From Clostridiales bacterium (GTDB lineage: Bacteria > Bacillota > Clostridia > Mahellales > Mahellaceae): 35,899 bases of DNA. The position numbers were made by a program, and so were the translations under genes. The notes under the pieces are model-generated. The model saw only the letters and a program-made list of their open reading frames with translations, did no database searches and was not told where the DNA came from. The stretch covers positions 1 through 35,899 of the forward strand of contig JASGMM010000015.1 of NCBI GenBank assembly GCA_030156435.1, given 5' to 3'. Shown here in pieces: positions 7,625 through 16,651 of the stretch. The number at the start of each line of letters is the position of its first letter. Position 1 is the first letter of the stretch.

Positions 7625-8881
7625 TCATATAGATATACGCTTTATGTCTGCTCCCAAGCTTATTAATTTCTTATCTATATTTTCATAACCTCTGTCTATA
7701 TATTTTACATTGTTTATTTCGGTAACGCCCTCAGCCATAAGCCCCGCAACGACCAGAGCCGCACCAGCTCTAAGGTCGGTGGCAGTAACAGGCGCACCTG
7801 TCAATTTATCGACGCCATCTATTATAGCCACTCTATCCTCTATTTTGATTTTAGCGCCCATGCGTTTGATCTCCTCTATATGTTTGTAGCGGCTCTCCCA
7901 TATATTTTCCGTTATAATACTTGTGCCATCGGCTACAGATAATAGCGCTGACATGGGCTGTTGCAAATCGGTCGGAAATCCAGGATAGGGCAACGTCTTA
8001 ACAGTAGTGTGCTTTGGCCTGCCATTGCTTTTGACATGCACGGAGTCATCGCCCTCCGATACTTCTATACCCATCTCGCTCAGCTTTGCCGACACCGATT
8101 CCAAATGAACCGGTATCACATTCTTTATAATGACATCGCCATACGTCGCAGCAGCGGCTATCATAAAAGTTCCGGCTTCTATTTGGTCAGGCACGATATT
8201 ATGGCGACAGCCTCTAAGCGCCTTAACGCCTTTAATCTTTACCACATCGGTACCTGCGCCTTTTATATTTGCTCCCATAGCATTCAAAAAATTAGCCGTA
8301 TCCACTACATGAGGCTCCTTAGCCGCATTGACTATCTCGGTTATCCCCTCGGCCATAGACGCAGCCAGCATTATATTTATGGTAGCACCCACGCTTACCA
8401 CGTCAAGATATATCTCCGCACCTTTAAGTCCGTCTGTATACGCCTTTATAAAACCGTGTTCTATGGAAACCTTAGCACCCAGTGCTTCCAAGCCCTTTAT
8501 ATGCTGGTCTATAGGGCGCACTCCTATATCGCAGCCGCCTGGAAACGCCACCTCTGCTCGTCCAAACTTAGCTAACAAAACACCGAGCAGATAATACGAC
8601 GCCCGCATACGACGAGCTAATTCCATCGGGGTAACGAATGTGTCAATGCCCGCTGGATCTATATACATACTGCCGTCGCCAGTAAGCTCGGCTTTCGCTC
8701 CCATAGCCGTCAATATATCCTTTAATACTAAAACATCATCTATATAAGGCAAGTTTTCAATCGTCGATGGGCTATCAGCCAAAATAGCAGCCGGTATTAC
8801 AGCCACCGCTGAATTTTTACATCCGCTGACACAAACCTCGCCTTTTAACGGCTTACCACCGTATATAAGCAACTTGTCCAT
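7625..8881 (-). CDS. murA: UDP-N-acetylglucosamine 1-carboxyvinyltransferase MurA
   Basis: This cytoplasmic enzyme adds enolpyruvate from phosphoenolpyruvate to UDP-GlcNAc, the first committed step of peptidoglycan synthesis. The 418-residue length is standard. K22 in SGCKNSAV is the conserved substrate lysine, and C117 in FPGGCDIG is the catalytic, fosfomycin-reactive cysteine. RPIDQHIKG follows as expected. The motif reads GCKN rather than the common GAKN, a mild change. The ATG is preceded by GGAGG. In B. subtilis murAA lies close to spoIID and spoIIQ, so its presence here next to the spoIIQ-spoIIID-mbl block is conserved synteny in altered orientation. Confidence 0.97.
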   Translation of the reverse strand: MDKLLIYGGKPLKGEVCVSGCKNSAVAVIPAAILADSPSTIENLPYIDDVLVLKDILTAMGAKAELTGDGSMYIDPAGIDTFVTPMELARRMRASYYLLGVLLAKFGRAEVAFPGGCDIGVRPIDQHIKGLEALGAKVSIEHGFIKAYTDGLKGAEIYLDVVSVGATINIMLAASMAEGITEIVNAAKEPHVVDTANFLNAMGANIKGAGTDVVKIKGVKALRGCRHNIVPDQIEAGTFMIAAAATYGDVIIKNVIPVHLESVSAKLSEMGIEVSEGDDSVHVKSNGRPKHTTVKTLPYPGFPTDLQQPMSALLSVADGTSIITENIWESRYKHIEEIKRMGAKIKIEDRVAIIDGVDKLTGAPVTATDLRAGAALVVAGLMAEGVTEINNVKYIDRGYENIDKKLISLGADIKRISI

Positions 8882-8933
8882 ATCTCAAAGTTTACCTCCG
8901 AAATTCGCATAATAAACAACCAGTGCAATTATA

Positions 8934-9728
8934 TCATTTATATAACAATTTTGCACCTATTTCTTCCCCGTGGCCCATGGAATCTAATATACTCACTATA
9001 TATTTATCGCCGTATCTATCGACCATATCCTTAACTATCAGGAATGATTGTCTATACGCCTGATATTCATCAAGTTTATCAAAATTTTTTGTAAGCTGTT
9101 CAATGCTGTATGGCTCTTTTACATCTATACCAGCCGTCCAATCGTAACCCATTATACGGTACTCCATATACGTGGCTATACCCTCGGTCAACCATACAGG
9201 TACATTGCCGCGCGTCATCTCATCTACAACCATATGGGTAATCTCATGTACTAAAGGACTGGAAGCTCTAAAATACCCTTCTATATCCATTTTTGGAGCA
9301 TCAGGCCATTCATACGGCGATAATATCGTTATCTTGCCCATATAATAAGCTCCCTCCACCGTACGGTTTCTGGATATATGCAGCGCATCGCGCATGTCAT
9401 CAGCATTATCGTATATCACTATTTCTACCGGTTTAGAAGGACGGTACGAGAAAAAATCGTATACCCGCCGGCTATCGCTTTTCAGCGAATCCAAAACCAT
9501 ATACGCGACATCGCGCTTATCTTTTGGGTATTCTATTATAAAATCGTTCCAGCCTATAGAGCTGTAACCCTCATTCTCATCATAAACCATTGCGCCGCCC
9601 ACCGCCTTAATAAGCGGATAAAAAGTCACTTTAACTTTACCTGGGAAAAAGCAAAACGTGACCGCGAGCACTGCACACAGTATCACTGCGATTAATACCA
9701 AAATATTCTTTTTGCACCTCACATACAT
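8934..9728 (-). CDS. Membrane-anchored gluzincin metallopeptidase (peptidase MA-like)
   Basis: The 264-residue protein has an N-terminal membrane anchor (about residues 8-28) and an extracytoplasmic gluzincin domain. The zinc site is HEITH (H161, E162, H165), with the third ligand in WLTEGIATYMEY (E182). This is the arrangement of the peptidase MA family. Substrate is unknown; an extracellular protein or cell-wall peptide is likely because of the anchor. AAGGGGG precedes the ATG. It sits directly upstream of murA on the same strand (52-bp gap), where other Firmicutes often keep spoIID or ywmB. Confidence 0.75.
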   Translation of the reverse strand: MYVRCKKNILVLIAVILCAVLAVTFCFFPGKVKVTFYPLIKAVGGAMVYDENEGYSSIGWNDFIIEYPKDKRDVAYMVLDSLKSDSRRVYDFFSYRPSKPVEIVIYDNADDMRDALHISRNRTVEGAYYMGKITILSPYEWPDAPKMDIEGYFRASSPLVHEITHMVVDEMTRGNVPVWLTEGIATYMEYRIMGYDWTAGIDVKEPYSIEQLTKNFDKLDEYQAYRQSFLIVKDMVDRYGDKYIVSILDSMGHGEEIGAKLLYK

Positions 9729-9918
9729 ACCCCCTTGGTAAATATGTATGCCCGATATATTTATTATATCATAGAAATTTACATAAAGATATAGGAAAAT
9801 ACATGTAACAAAATGTCACATAATATCATATTAAATAGTATATTTGACCTATTTCTAATCTATGAAATTTATGGTACACTAATATTGTCGAAATAATGAA
9901 AATATTGGAGTGCGATTT

Positions 9919-10080
9919 ATGAGCTTGCTTAGTGGGCTGCGCAAAGTATTTCATAAAAAACGGCCGTTTGAGCCTATAGATAGGTACAGGTTAACTTCTG
10001 AGGAAAGAGAGAAGGTAACAGCATTTTTCAGCGTAATAGGCGCTGTGCTTACGATAATAGTTATAATATTGATCGCTTAA
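9919..10080 (+). CDS. Small single-pass membrane protein, 53 residues
   Basis: This short reading frame has GGAG at 9907-9910 before ATG 9919 and is followed by a strong terminator, so it behaves like a real monocistronic gene. The product has a basic N terminus (MSLLSGLRKVFHKKRPF), a charged middle (TSEEREK) and one C-terminal hydrophobic helix of about 18 residues ending ...IIVIILIA at the C terminus. That suggests a tail-anchored or single-span membrane protein with the basic part inside. It is flanked by divergent or convergent neighbours and belongs to no operon. I do not recognise a family. Confidence 0.7.
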   Translation: MSLLSGLRKVFHKKRPFEPIDRYRLTSEEREKVTAFFSVIGAVLTIIVIILIA

Positions 10081-10109
10081 TGAAATCGAGGACCCCTTTC
10101 AAACTTTAA

Positions 10110-10143
10110 GCCCGGCTAAGTTCTCCCCAGCCGGGCCTTTTTT
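10110..10143 (+). terminator. Intrinsic terminator after the 53-residue membrane protein gene
   Basis: GCCCGGCT (10110-10117) pairs with AGCCGGGC (10129-10136) around an 11-base loop, followed by a run of T residues on the plus strand. It also lies in the gap after pepV but has a poor T run in that direction. Confidence 0.88.
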
Positions 10144-10168
10144 GTAATCTTCTAATGTACTAAGGTCA

Positions 10169-11566
10169 TCATTTGCTGGCGCACATCTCGCATATGGCAT
10201 GCGCATACACCAAAGCATTTTTCATCAGGTCATCGACCATTATATGTTCATCGGCCTGATGCGCCATATCCGGGCCGCCCGGAAACACCGCGCCGAATGC
10301 CACACCCTTAGCCATAGCCCGCGCATACGTGGCGCCGCCCATAGACAGGGTGTACCCTCTCTGGCCCGTAACATCGCTGTAGGCCTTAAGCAGCTTTTGC
10401 ACCAAAGGTGAATCTTCGGGTACATAATGTGGCTCTTTATGATTTAATATTTTAACCCTTATACCCACTGGTTCAGCTTTAGCCTTTATAGCCGATAATA
10501 TATCGTTGAGCTCGACTGTTATGGGATAACGTATATCTATGTCAGCTCGGCCGCTGTTTTGCGAACCGTTTATCAGACCAAGATTCAGAGTCAAAGGCCC
10601 GGATAATTCATCTGACATCTTTATGCCCAAGCCCTTCCCACTATAATCCATCCCTATAGCATCGCCGATGAAAGCGATAAAAGGATTGACGATGCCCGCT
10701 TGTTTCAAAAACAACAACATGGCAGCTATGGCGTTTTTGCCCTCTTCCGGATGACTGCCGTGTGCCATTCTCCCATGGGATTCTATAATGCACCTGCCGC
10801 CCTGCTGGTCAATGCTTAATGACATGGAGAACTCATCCTTATACGGGAATTTGCTCAAGCTCTCTCTTATAAACCCCTGTTTATCGGCCGATGCTTTGAT
10901 TATGCATCGGCAACTGCCCGGCACCATATTGACCCGGCTTCCACCGGTTATACTTTCCAGCATTATTTCATCCGATGCCAGGCTGGCAAATTCAGCGCTC
11001 AGTGCCAACGACAGCAGGCCCTTCTCTCGGTTCACCACAGGATACATGGCATCGGGAGCAAAGCCTTCTTCAGGCATGTGTTCATGGCGGGCGTAATATT
11101 CCACACACTTCCAATCATTTTCTTCATTGCAGCCCAACACCAAACGCACCGGCCGTACGAGTTTTACGCCTGCCTCTTTAATGGCACGCATTGCGAAAAG
11201 CGCAGCCACAGCCGGCCCTTTATCGTCAGATGCACCCCGGCCATATATAGCGCCATCCTCCAAGGTAGCTTCAAATGGTGGCTTAGTCCAACCGTCGCCT
11301 TCGGGCACTACATCCAGATGCACCAGTATACCGAATGGATGATCGCCATCACCGTACTGCAGGTGCCCTGCGTATCCGTCTGCATCTTTTGCTTCAAAGC
11401 CTAAACGCCGCCCTGCATTCAGCATATACTGCAAAGCCTCATATACGCCGTTCCCAAACGGCCTGCCGGGCTTCGGCTCATCGTACACGCTTTTTATGCG
11501 CACAAGTTCGCTTAGTGAGATTATCATTTCATCTTTATATGATTGTACTAGTTCATCAATATTCAA
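10169..11566 (-). CDS. pepV: M20-family dipeptidase, PepV-like
   Basis: This is a 465-residue dizinc aminopeptidase of the PepV branch of family M20, which cleaves dipeptides in the cytoplasm. Motifs seen: HLDVVPEGDGW with ligand H83 and catalytic D85, GRGASDDKGP with the bridging Asp, NEEND with the catalytic/ligand Glu pair, and a late HQADEH with the last His ligand. The start is a TTG at 11566 that lies inside the end of mtaD (11-bp overlap), with GAGGAG upstream. The PepV N-terminal pattern fits this start and no ATG nearby does better. It is the last gene of the minus-strand cluster. Confidence 0.88.
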   Translation of the reverse strand: MNIDELVQSYKDEMIISLSELVRIKSVYDEPKPGRPFGNGVYEALQYMLNAGRRLGFEAKDADGYAGHLQYGDGDHPFGILVHLDVVPEGDGWTKPPFEATLEDGAIYGRGASDDKGPAVAALFAMRAIKEAGVKLVRPVRLVLGCNEENDWKCVEYYARHEHMPEEGFAPDAMYPVVNREKGLLSLALSAEFASLASDEIMLESITGGSRVNMVPGSCRCIIKASADKQGFIRESLSKFPYKDEFSMSLSIDQQGGRCIIESHGRMAHGSHPEEGKNAIAAMLLFLKQAGIVNPFIAFIGDAIGMDYSGKGLGIKMSDELSGPLTLNLGLINGSQNSGRADIDIRYPITVELNDILSAIKAKAEPVGIRVKILNHKEPHYVPEDSPLVQKLLKAYSDVTGQRGYTLSMGGATYARAMAKGVAFGAVFPGGPDMAHQADEHIMVDDLMKNALVYAHAICEMCASK

Positions 11567-12836
11567 AGTCGCTCACCAACTCCTCTACATCATGATAAAG
11601 CCTTTCTTCATCAATGGTTTTAACTTCTTTATGTTCCATTACCACCCGGCCATCTATTATGACGGTATCCACATCAGTATCCTTGGCCGAATACACTATG
11701 TGCGACACATGGTCGTACAACGGGTGAGCATGCGGTCCATCGACATCGAGCAATATGACATCGGCCTTCATGCCGGGCTTTAATACGCCCGCCTTATCTA
11801 TACCTAGTGCTGCAGCGCCATCTACAGTAGCTGACCTTAAAATCTGCCACGCCGGTATGGCAACAGGGTTTTTCAGCCTACCCTTTTCTATCAGCGCCGC
11901 AGCATGCATTTCCTTAAATATGCTAAGGTTATTGTTGCTGGCGGCGCTGTCGGTGCCCAGTCCAACCCTTATCCCCTGATTTATATACTGGTCAACCGGG
12001 CAAAAGCCGCTACCCAGTTTCATATTGCTCACCGGGTTATAGGCAACGTTCATATTATCAGCTTTCAACAAGGCTATATCATCGCCCACCGGATAAACGC
12101 AATGTGCCGCTATCATAGGAAACATCGTAAGGCCCGCCCTATGGGCGAGCTCTATAGGCGAGCAACCGTAAGCTGCTATACAGTCGTCCACTTCCTGCTG
12201 CGTCTCCGATAAGTGCATATGCACTCCGGTATGAAGTTCGGCAGCCAGGTCAGCCACTTTTTCAAGATATTCGGGATTACATGTGTATACCGCATGCGGC
12301 CCCACCATTATACTTATGCGGCCGTCGCCGGCATCATTCCAATCCATGTAAAGTCTGCGATTCTCCTCAAGGCGGGTATCGCCTTTATCATCATCCTGTA
12401 GCCCACGGGCCAATACGGCACGCACTCCGCTATCCAGCACCGCCTGAGCCGTTTTATCCATAAAGAAGTACATATCGGCGAATGCTGTAACCCCAGCCTT
12501 TATCATCTCCAGTATACCCAGCATTGAAGCATGGTACACCATCTCAGGCGTAAGCTTGTCCTCGAGCGGCCATATCTTATCGTTTAGCCACCGCATAAGC
12601 GGCATATCATCGGCATAGCCGCGAAACAGCGTCATGCCCACATGGGTATGGCAATTGATCAACCCCGGCATAGCTATGCGGCCGTGTCCATCTATAACCT
12701 GACAGTCATCGGGCATCTCATTCGACTCACCTATACGCTCTATCGCATTGCCTTTTATCTCTATAAAAGCATCCTTTATTACAGGATGCTGCTCATCCAT
12801 AGTAACCGCCAATACGTTCTTTATAAGCATATTCAT
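11556..12836 (-). CDS. mtaD: 5'-methylthioadenosine/S-adenosylhomocysteine deaminase
   Basis: This 426-residue amidohydrolase deaminates S-adenosylhomocysteine, methylthioadenosine and related adenosines to the inosyl forms. The metal site is visible: HTH (H63, H65), the His in HMHLSETQQEV, the His in AAHCVYP and the Asp in LGTDSAASNNN. The stretch after the HTH motif (LFRGYADDMPLMRWL) strongly resembles the Thermotoga maritima enzyme of this type. Its ATG overlaps the ahcY stop as ATGA, so the two enzymes are made together. This pairing suggests that SAH is partly or fully deaminated to S-inosylhomocysteine during methyl-cycle recycling. A role in methylthioadenosine salvage is an alternative. 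Confidence 0.9.
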   Translation of the reverse strand: MNMLIKNVLAVTMDEQHPVIKDAFIEIKGNAIERIGESNEMPDDCQVIDGHGRIAMPGLINCHTHVGMTLFRGYADDMPLMRWLNDKIWPLEDKLTPEMVYHASMLGILEMIKAGVTAFADMYFFMDKTAQAVLDSGVRAVLARGLQDDDKGDTRLEENRRLYMDWNDAGDGRISIMVGPHAVYTCNPEYLEKVADLAAELHTGVHMHLSETQQEVDDCIAAYGCSPIELAHRAGLTMFPMIAAHCVYPVGDDIALLKADNMNVAYNPVSNMKLGSGFCPVDQYINQGIRVGLGTDSAASNNNLSIFKEMHAAALIEKGRLKNPVAIPAWQILRSATVDGAAALGIDKAGVLKPGMKADVILLDVDGPHAHPLYDHVSHIVYSAKDTDVDTVIIDGRVVMEHKEVKTIDEERLYHDVEELVSDFEY

Positions 12837-14077
12837 TCGCTGCTCTCCAAATAAGCGCGTTGTTCATCGCTCAGGCTATCTATAGTTATACCCAGTGACG
12901 CCAATTTCTTTTTGGCAACCAGTTGATCTATCTCATCAGGCACATCGTATACGCGCTTATCCATCTGCCCTTTATGCTCTACCAAATATTTAGCCGACAG
13001 CGCTTGAAGCGCAAAGCTCATGTCCATTATCTCGGCTGGGTGACCGTCACCGGAGGCCAGATTGACCAGGCGACCCTGCGCCAAGAGATTGATCCAACGG
13101 CCGTCAGCCGTTCTGTAGCCCGTTATGTTATGCCGAAGCTCTTTCTCCTCCGCCGCTACTGCTTTGAGATCGGGTATATTTATCTCGACATCGAAATGCC
13201 CTGCATTGGCCAGTAACACGCCGCTCTTCATGCGTTGGAAGTGCTCACCGCGTATGACGTCCTTGCAGCCGGTTACCGTAATAAATATATCACCTATCGA
13301 TGCAGCCTCATCCATCGTCATCACGCGGAAGCCGTCCATAACGGCCTCTATGGCCTTTATAGGATCTACCTCGCATACTATCACATTTGCGCCCAAGCCT
13401 TTGGCCTTATTGGCCACGCCCTTACCGCACCAACCATAACCAGCCACTACTACGTTCTTACCAGCCACTATAAGGTTGGTGGTGCGCATTATGCCGTCCC
13501 ATACCGACTGACCTGTACCATACCTGTTATCGAAGAGGTATTTGCAGTAGGCATTGTTTACCGCTATCATCGGGAATGCCAGCGTACCTTCTTTTTCTCT
13601 AGCCTTAAGGCGCAATACACCGGTAGTGGTTTCCTCGCACCCCCCTATCACACGGTTTTGCAAGCCGCTGCGTTCTGAGTGTAGCAGATGCACCAGATCA
13701 CCGCCATCGTCTATGATTATGTCGGGCTCTATATCCAGTATATGATTCAAATCCTCCATATACTGCTGCAGGGTTGCGCCGTGATGAGCCGCTACAAACA
13801 AGCCGTCCTCGGCAAGCGCTGCTGCCACATCGTCCTGCGTAGACAACGGATTGCTGCCACTTATGCCCATATTGGCGCCTCCAGCGGCTAATACCTTGCA
13901 TAGGTATGCCGTCTTTGCCTCCAGGTGTATTGACAATGCTATATTTATGCCTTCGAATGGTTTTGTATCGGTAAATTCCTGTTCTATATCGCGCAACAGC
14001 GGCATATACATCTTCACCCAGTTGATTTTATCGTGACCGCTGGGTGCCAGCGATATATCGTTTATATAATTTTCCAT
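12833..14077 (-). CDS. ahcY: Adenosylhomocysteinase (short, archaeal/Thermotoga type)
   Basis: The enzyme hydrolyses S-adenosylhomocysteine to adenosine and homocysteine with tightly bound NAD. Seen: HLEAKTA near residue 51, the DDGGDLVH substrate loop, NNAYCKYLFDNRYGTGQS, and the NAD-binding VAGYGWCGKG near residues 211-220. At 414 residues it is the short form that lacks the C-terminal K-x-x-x-Y-R-Y tail of the eukaryotic type; it ends LSDEQRAYLESSE like thermophile and archaeal members. GGAGG sits 8 bases before ATG 14077. It follows the phosphoesterase gene by 3 bp and overlaps mtaD. With the deaminase next door, the physiological substrate could be S-inosylhomocysteine, as shown for Methanocaldococcus. 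Confidence 0.95.
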   Translation of the reverse strand: MENYINDISLAPSGHDKINWVKMYMPLLRDIEQEFTDTKPFEGINIALSIHLEAKTAYLCKVLAAGGANMGISGSNPLSTQDDVAAALAEDGLFVAAHHGATLQQYMEDLNHILDIEPDIIIDDGGDLVHLLHSERSGLQNRVIGGCEETTTGVLRLKAREKEGTLAFPMIAVNNAYCKYLFDNRYGTGQSVWDGIMRTTNLIVAGKNVVVAGYGWCGKGVANKAKGLGANVIVCEVDPIKAIEAVMDGFRVMTMDEAASIGDIFITVTGCKDVIRGEHFQRMKSGVLLANAGHFDVEINIPDLKAVAAEEKELRHNITGYRTADGRWINLLAQGRLVNLASGDGHPAEIMDMSFALQALSAKYLVEHKGQMDKRVYDVPDEIDQLVAKKKLASLGITIDSLSDEQRAYLESSE

Positions 14078-14080
14078 GTT

Positions 14081-14785
14081 TTAATCCTCCAGTTTCAATG
14101 GTATAAATTGCAGGTATTCAGATGCTGTAAGGTACATATCTATGCCCTCATGCCCTCCATTTATGGCTATACGCTTACCAGAATCGTGGAGATGTCCATA
14201 AACGCAACGCTTCACACCATACTCATTCATGATATCTATAAATCCGGAATGAGGGTTTATTATGGTGGCCGGCGGATAATGCATGGCCACCAGTATTTCG
14301 CTGCCTTTCAACTTAGCTCCCTGCTCAAGCGAAAGCCGGAGACGCATGAGCTCGCGCCTATATACCTTTTCATCTTCCGCGGTAAATCCGGGATCCCCAG
14401 GCAGCGCCCAACCCCGGCTACCGCATATGACAATATCCTTGTATATATAAGCATTATTGTGTAAAAAAACCATATTGCGGAATCCATGCGTTTCAATATA
14501 TTTCTTTAATTTAGACATGGAATTCCACCAATAATCGTGATTTCCTTTCACAAAGACCTTTTGCCCCGGCAATCGATTTAAAAATTCGAAGTCTTTATCC
14601 AATTCTTCTATATTGATAGCCCATGATATATCGCCTGCTATTATAATGCAGTCGTTGTCCGTTATAGTCGCCATCCAGTTATCCGCTATGCGGTCCATAT
14701 AATTTTCCCATTGCTTGCCGAATATATCCATAGGCTTATTGACGCTCAGCGCCAAATGTATATCTGCCATCGCATATAATGCCAC
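14081..14785 (-). CDS. Calcineurin-like metallophosphoesterase
   Basis: The 234-residue cytoplasmic protein has all five motifs of the dimetal phosphoesterase fold: ADIH, AGDISW, GNHDYWW, MHYPP and GHLHDSG. This family contains nucleases, phosphodiesterases and phosphatases, and the sequence does not identify the substrate. The start is GTG 14785, which shares one base with the upstream stop (TAGTG) and has AGGAG upstream. An ATG five codons later would cut into the first strand of the fold. Position between the cyclase and ahcY suggests a link to nucleotide or methyl-cycle metabolism, but this is inference. Confidence 0.88.
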   Translation of the reverse strand: MALYAMADIHLALSVNKPMDIFGKQWENYMDRIADNWMATITDNDCIIIAGDISWAINIEELDKDFEFLNRLPGQKVFVKGNHDYWWNSMSKLKKYIETHGFRNMVFLHNNAYIYKDIVICGSRGWALPGDPGFTAEDEKVYRRELMRLRLSLEQGAKLKGSEILVAMHYPPATIINPHSGFIDIMNEYGVKRCVYGHLHDSGKRIAINGGHEGIDMYLTASEYLQFIPLKLED

Positions 14786-15456
14786 TAAATATTACGCTCC
14801 TGTTCTTCGGTATCGCACAACAGCACAGCCCTAACCGGGCTGCCGTTGCCTTTAACTATTTTCAACGGAAGACATATCAAATAATACACTCCGCTTTCCA
14901 CTGCTCTTAAATCCAGGCCTTCTATTATGCCCACTTCGTGGCTGAGCAATATGTGATGTACCGGCGCCCCTTCATGATGAAAGCCCTCTACCGATAGGTA
15001 ATCTATCCCCACCGCTTTGATACCCTTACGTATCAGCCACCATGCCGCATCTTCGGATAAATATACAAAATCCGGTTCAAAAGCCGGCATATCCCATAGT
15101 CGGCCATTCATCGTTTTAAAAAGGACTATATCGTTTGAGCCTATGCACAAACCGTCCAATACATCGGCGTTTATGACCTTATACATGCCTATGTCAAAAA
15201 CCTTGGCCCGTCCCATAAAGCGGTTCAAATCCGCTTCGGCAGTATCCTTCCCCCCCGCTATAAAGTGCAGCGGTGCATCGACATGAGTGCCGGTATGCAT
15301 GCTCATATATATAGCAGATACATTGTTATTATCACCGCGAGCCAAAGATGAAAGCTCATCGATGGCCACGTCAGGGTCCCCCGGCCATACTACCATACCT
15401 TCGGCTACAGGCCGCGTTATGTCTATTATTTGATATGCCATAAATTTCACCCCCAT
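14785..15456 (-). CDS. Cyclase/kynurenine formamidase-like metal-dependent hydrolase
   Basis: The protein of about 223 residues belongs to the cyclase family that includes bacterial kynurenine formamidase. The signature HTGTHVDAPLHF provides the metal ligands, and DITRPV...WPGDP at the N terminus is typical. Two starts are possible. ATG 15456 has AAGGGAGG nine bases upstream, but that site is part of a hairpin (15466-15488). ATG 15441, five codons inside, has GGGGGTG six bases upstream and is outside the hairpin. No tryptophan-degradation gene is nearby, so the real substrate is unknown; several family members act on amides or cyclic compounds. It is the first gene of the tightly packed cyclase-phosphoesterase-ahcY-mtaD-pepV run. 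Confidence 0.82.
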   Translation of the reverse strand: MGVKFMAYQIIDITRPVAEGMVVWPGDPDVAIDELSSLARGDNNNVSAIYMSMHTGTHVDAPLHFIAGGKDTAEADLNRFMGRAKVFDIGMYKVINADVLDGLCIGSNDIVLFKTMNGRLWDMPAFEPDFVYLSEDAAWWLIRKGIKAVGIDYLSVEGFHHEGAPVHHILLSHEVGIIEGLDLRAVESGVYYLICLPLKIVKGNGSPVRAVLLCDTEEQERNI

Positions 15457-15465
15457 AAAGGCAAA

Positions 15466-15488
15466 CCTCCCTTTTTGGCAAAGGGAGG
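15466..15488 (-). terminator. Hairpin between oxidoreductase and cyclase genes
   Basis: A 9-bp perfect stem pairs CCTCCCTTT (15466-15474) with AAAGGGAGG (15480-15488) around five bases. Read on the minus strand it follows the oxidoreductase stop by about 25 bases and is followed only by a broken T run (TTTGCCTTT). It also contains the best ribosome-binding sequence for the cyclase ATG at 15456. It may be a weak terminator, a translation-controlling hairpin, or both. Confidence 0.55.
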
Positions 15489-15513
15489 CTCATAGATATA
15501 ACTATATAACAGT

Positions 15514-16563
15514 TTACAGAAGTATTTCCTTACCCGCTTGAGCCGAAGCATAAATGCCGTTCAACATTTTCTGCACTGCCAGGCCGTCCTCGGCCGGAGA
15601 TATCGGCTCCTCTCCCGATTTTACACAATCGAGGAAATGCCTTATTTCATTATCAAAATTATTTTCTTTACTAAATGTCGGGTATTTATCGACTAAATAA
15701 TCGTCTTCCTCCCCGTATATAGTCAACGGGTCTAGATTAGCGCCAGCTTTGGTACCGAATATCTGACTATATATGCCGGTATCCTTGCCGTTTATTGCCC
15801 AGCTTACCTCAAACGACAGGCTGGCACCATTATCGAATTTTATAAAGCCGGCTGCCGCATCCTCTGTATTATAGACCGGGTTATCATGATCCAGTGCCAC
15901 CCAGCGGTCTACTCCCTTAGTCTTATAATCGCCGAACTTAGCATATGTCGAGGCGACTACGCTAACCGGTTTGGGTTTGCCCATAAAATACCATGTAAGG
16001 TCTATCACATGAACGCCTATATCTATAAGTGGACCACCACCGGACTTCTCCGCGTCAGTAAACCAACCCAGCGGTGTACCTCTGCGGCGCAGCCATCCGG
16101 CCCTTGCAAAATAGATGTCGCCTAAGCGGCCATTATCTATGTACTCTTTCAGCAACTTGCTGTCAGCGCGATAACGGTTGGTAAAACCCATCATAAATAT
16201 GACGTTGTTCTCCCTTGCGGCTTTAATCATCGCCTCGGCCTGCTCTACATTCATGGCCATGGGCTTCTCGCATAGTATATCCTTACCGGCATTAGCTGCT
16301 GCTATGGCTGCCGCGGCATGGGCGTTATTCCATGTACATACCGAAACAGCGTCGATTTCTTTCAGCTTCAGCATATCATTAAAATCGACATAATAATGCT
16401 TAAAGCCAAATCTCTCCGCAGCCTCTTTGGCACGGGCTTCATTTATATCGCATATCGCCACCAATTCAACATCTTCCTGTTTAAGATAAGACGGTATGTG
16501 ACAGTTCTGCGCTATATTGCCTGCGCCTATTATGCCTATACCCACCTTTTTGTCCTGGCTCAT
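15514..16563 (-). CDS. Gfo/Idh/MocA-family NAD(P)-dependent oxidoreductase
   Basis: This is a sugar or cyclitol dehydrogenase-type enzyme of about 349 residues. The Rossmann motif GIIGAGNIAQNCHIP is at the N terminus, the CEKPMAMN motif carries the catalytic Lys, and DIGVHVIDLTWYF carries the conserved Asp/His pair. I start it at ATG 16563 (MSQDKK) because AGGGGG lies upstream. The longer frame to 16599 has no ribosome site and overlaps the predicted transcription start. It is transcribed away from the adjacent LacI-family regulator gene on the same strand, and that regulator is the obvious candidate controller. The substrate cannot be told from sequence; no sugar transporter is nearby. Confidence 0.88.
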   Translation of the reverse strand: MSQDKKVGIGIIGAGNIAQNCHIPSYLKQEDVELVAICDINEARAKEAAERFGFKHYYVDFNDMLKLKEIDAVSVCTWNNAHAAAAIAAANAGKDILCEKPMAMNVEQAEAMIKAARENNVIFMMGFTNRYRADSKLLKEYIDNGRLGDIYFARAGWLRRRGTPLGWFTDAEKSGGGPLIDIGVHVIDLTWYFMGKPKPVSVVASTYAKFGDYKTKGVDRWVALDHDNPVYNTEDAAAGFIKFDNGASLSFEVSWAINGKDTGIYSQIFGTKAGANLDPLTIYGEEDDYLVDKYPTFSKENNFDNEIRHFLDCVKSGEEPISPAEDGLAVQKMLNGIYASAQAGKEILL

Positions 16564-16606
16564 ACTAACTGTAATCCCCCTTGCATTTTTTAAACTCATC
16601 TCTTAT

Positions 16607-16636
16607 ATAATACCACTATCCATATTGATTTTTCAA
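16607..16636 (-). promoter_or_regulatory. Promoter with overlapping palindrome, oxidoreductase gene
   Basis: On the minus strand TTGAAA (16631-16636) and TATTAT (16607-16612) are 18 bases apart. The 16-bp inverted repeat TATTGA-TTTT-TCAATA (16623-16638) covers the -35 box and could be an operator, although it lacks the central CG usual for LacI-family sites. Confidence 0.45.
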
Positions 16637-16651
16637 TAGTTTTTGCCTATA

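Noticed and set aside
7961-8575. Plus-strand 204-codon open frame opposite murA
   Set aside because: Shadow of murA codon usage, no ribosome site, no recognisable motif.
15442-16651. Possible SAM or SAH riboswitch upstream of the methyl-cycle cluster
   Set aside because: Only a short hairpin and a simple promoter are present; no multi-helix conserved core was seen near 15442-15513 or 16564-16651.
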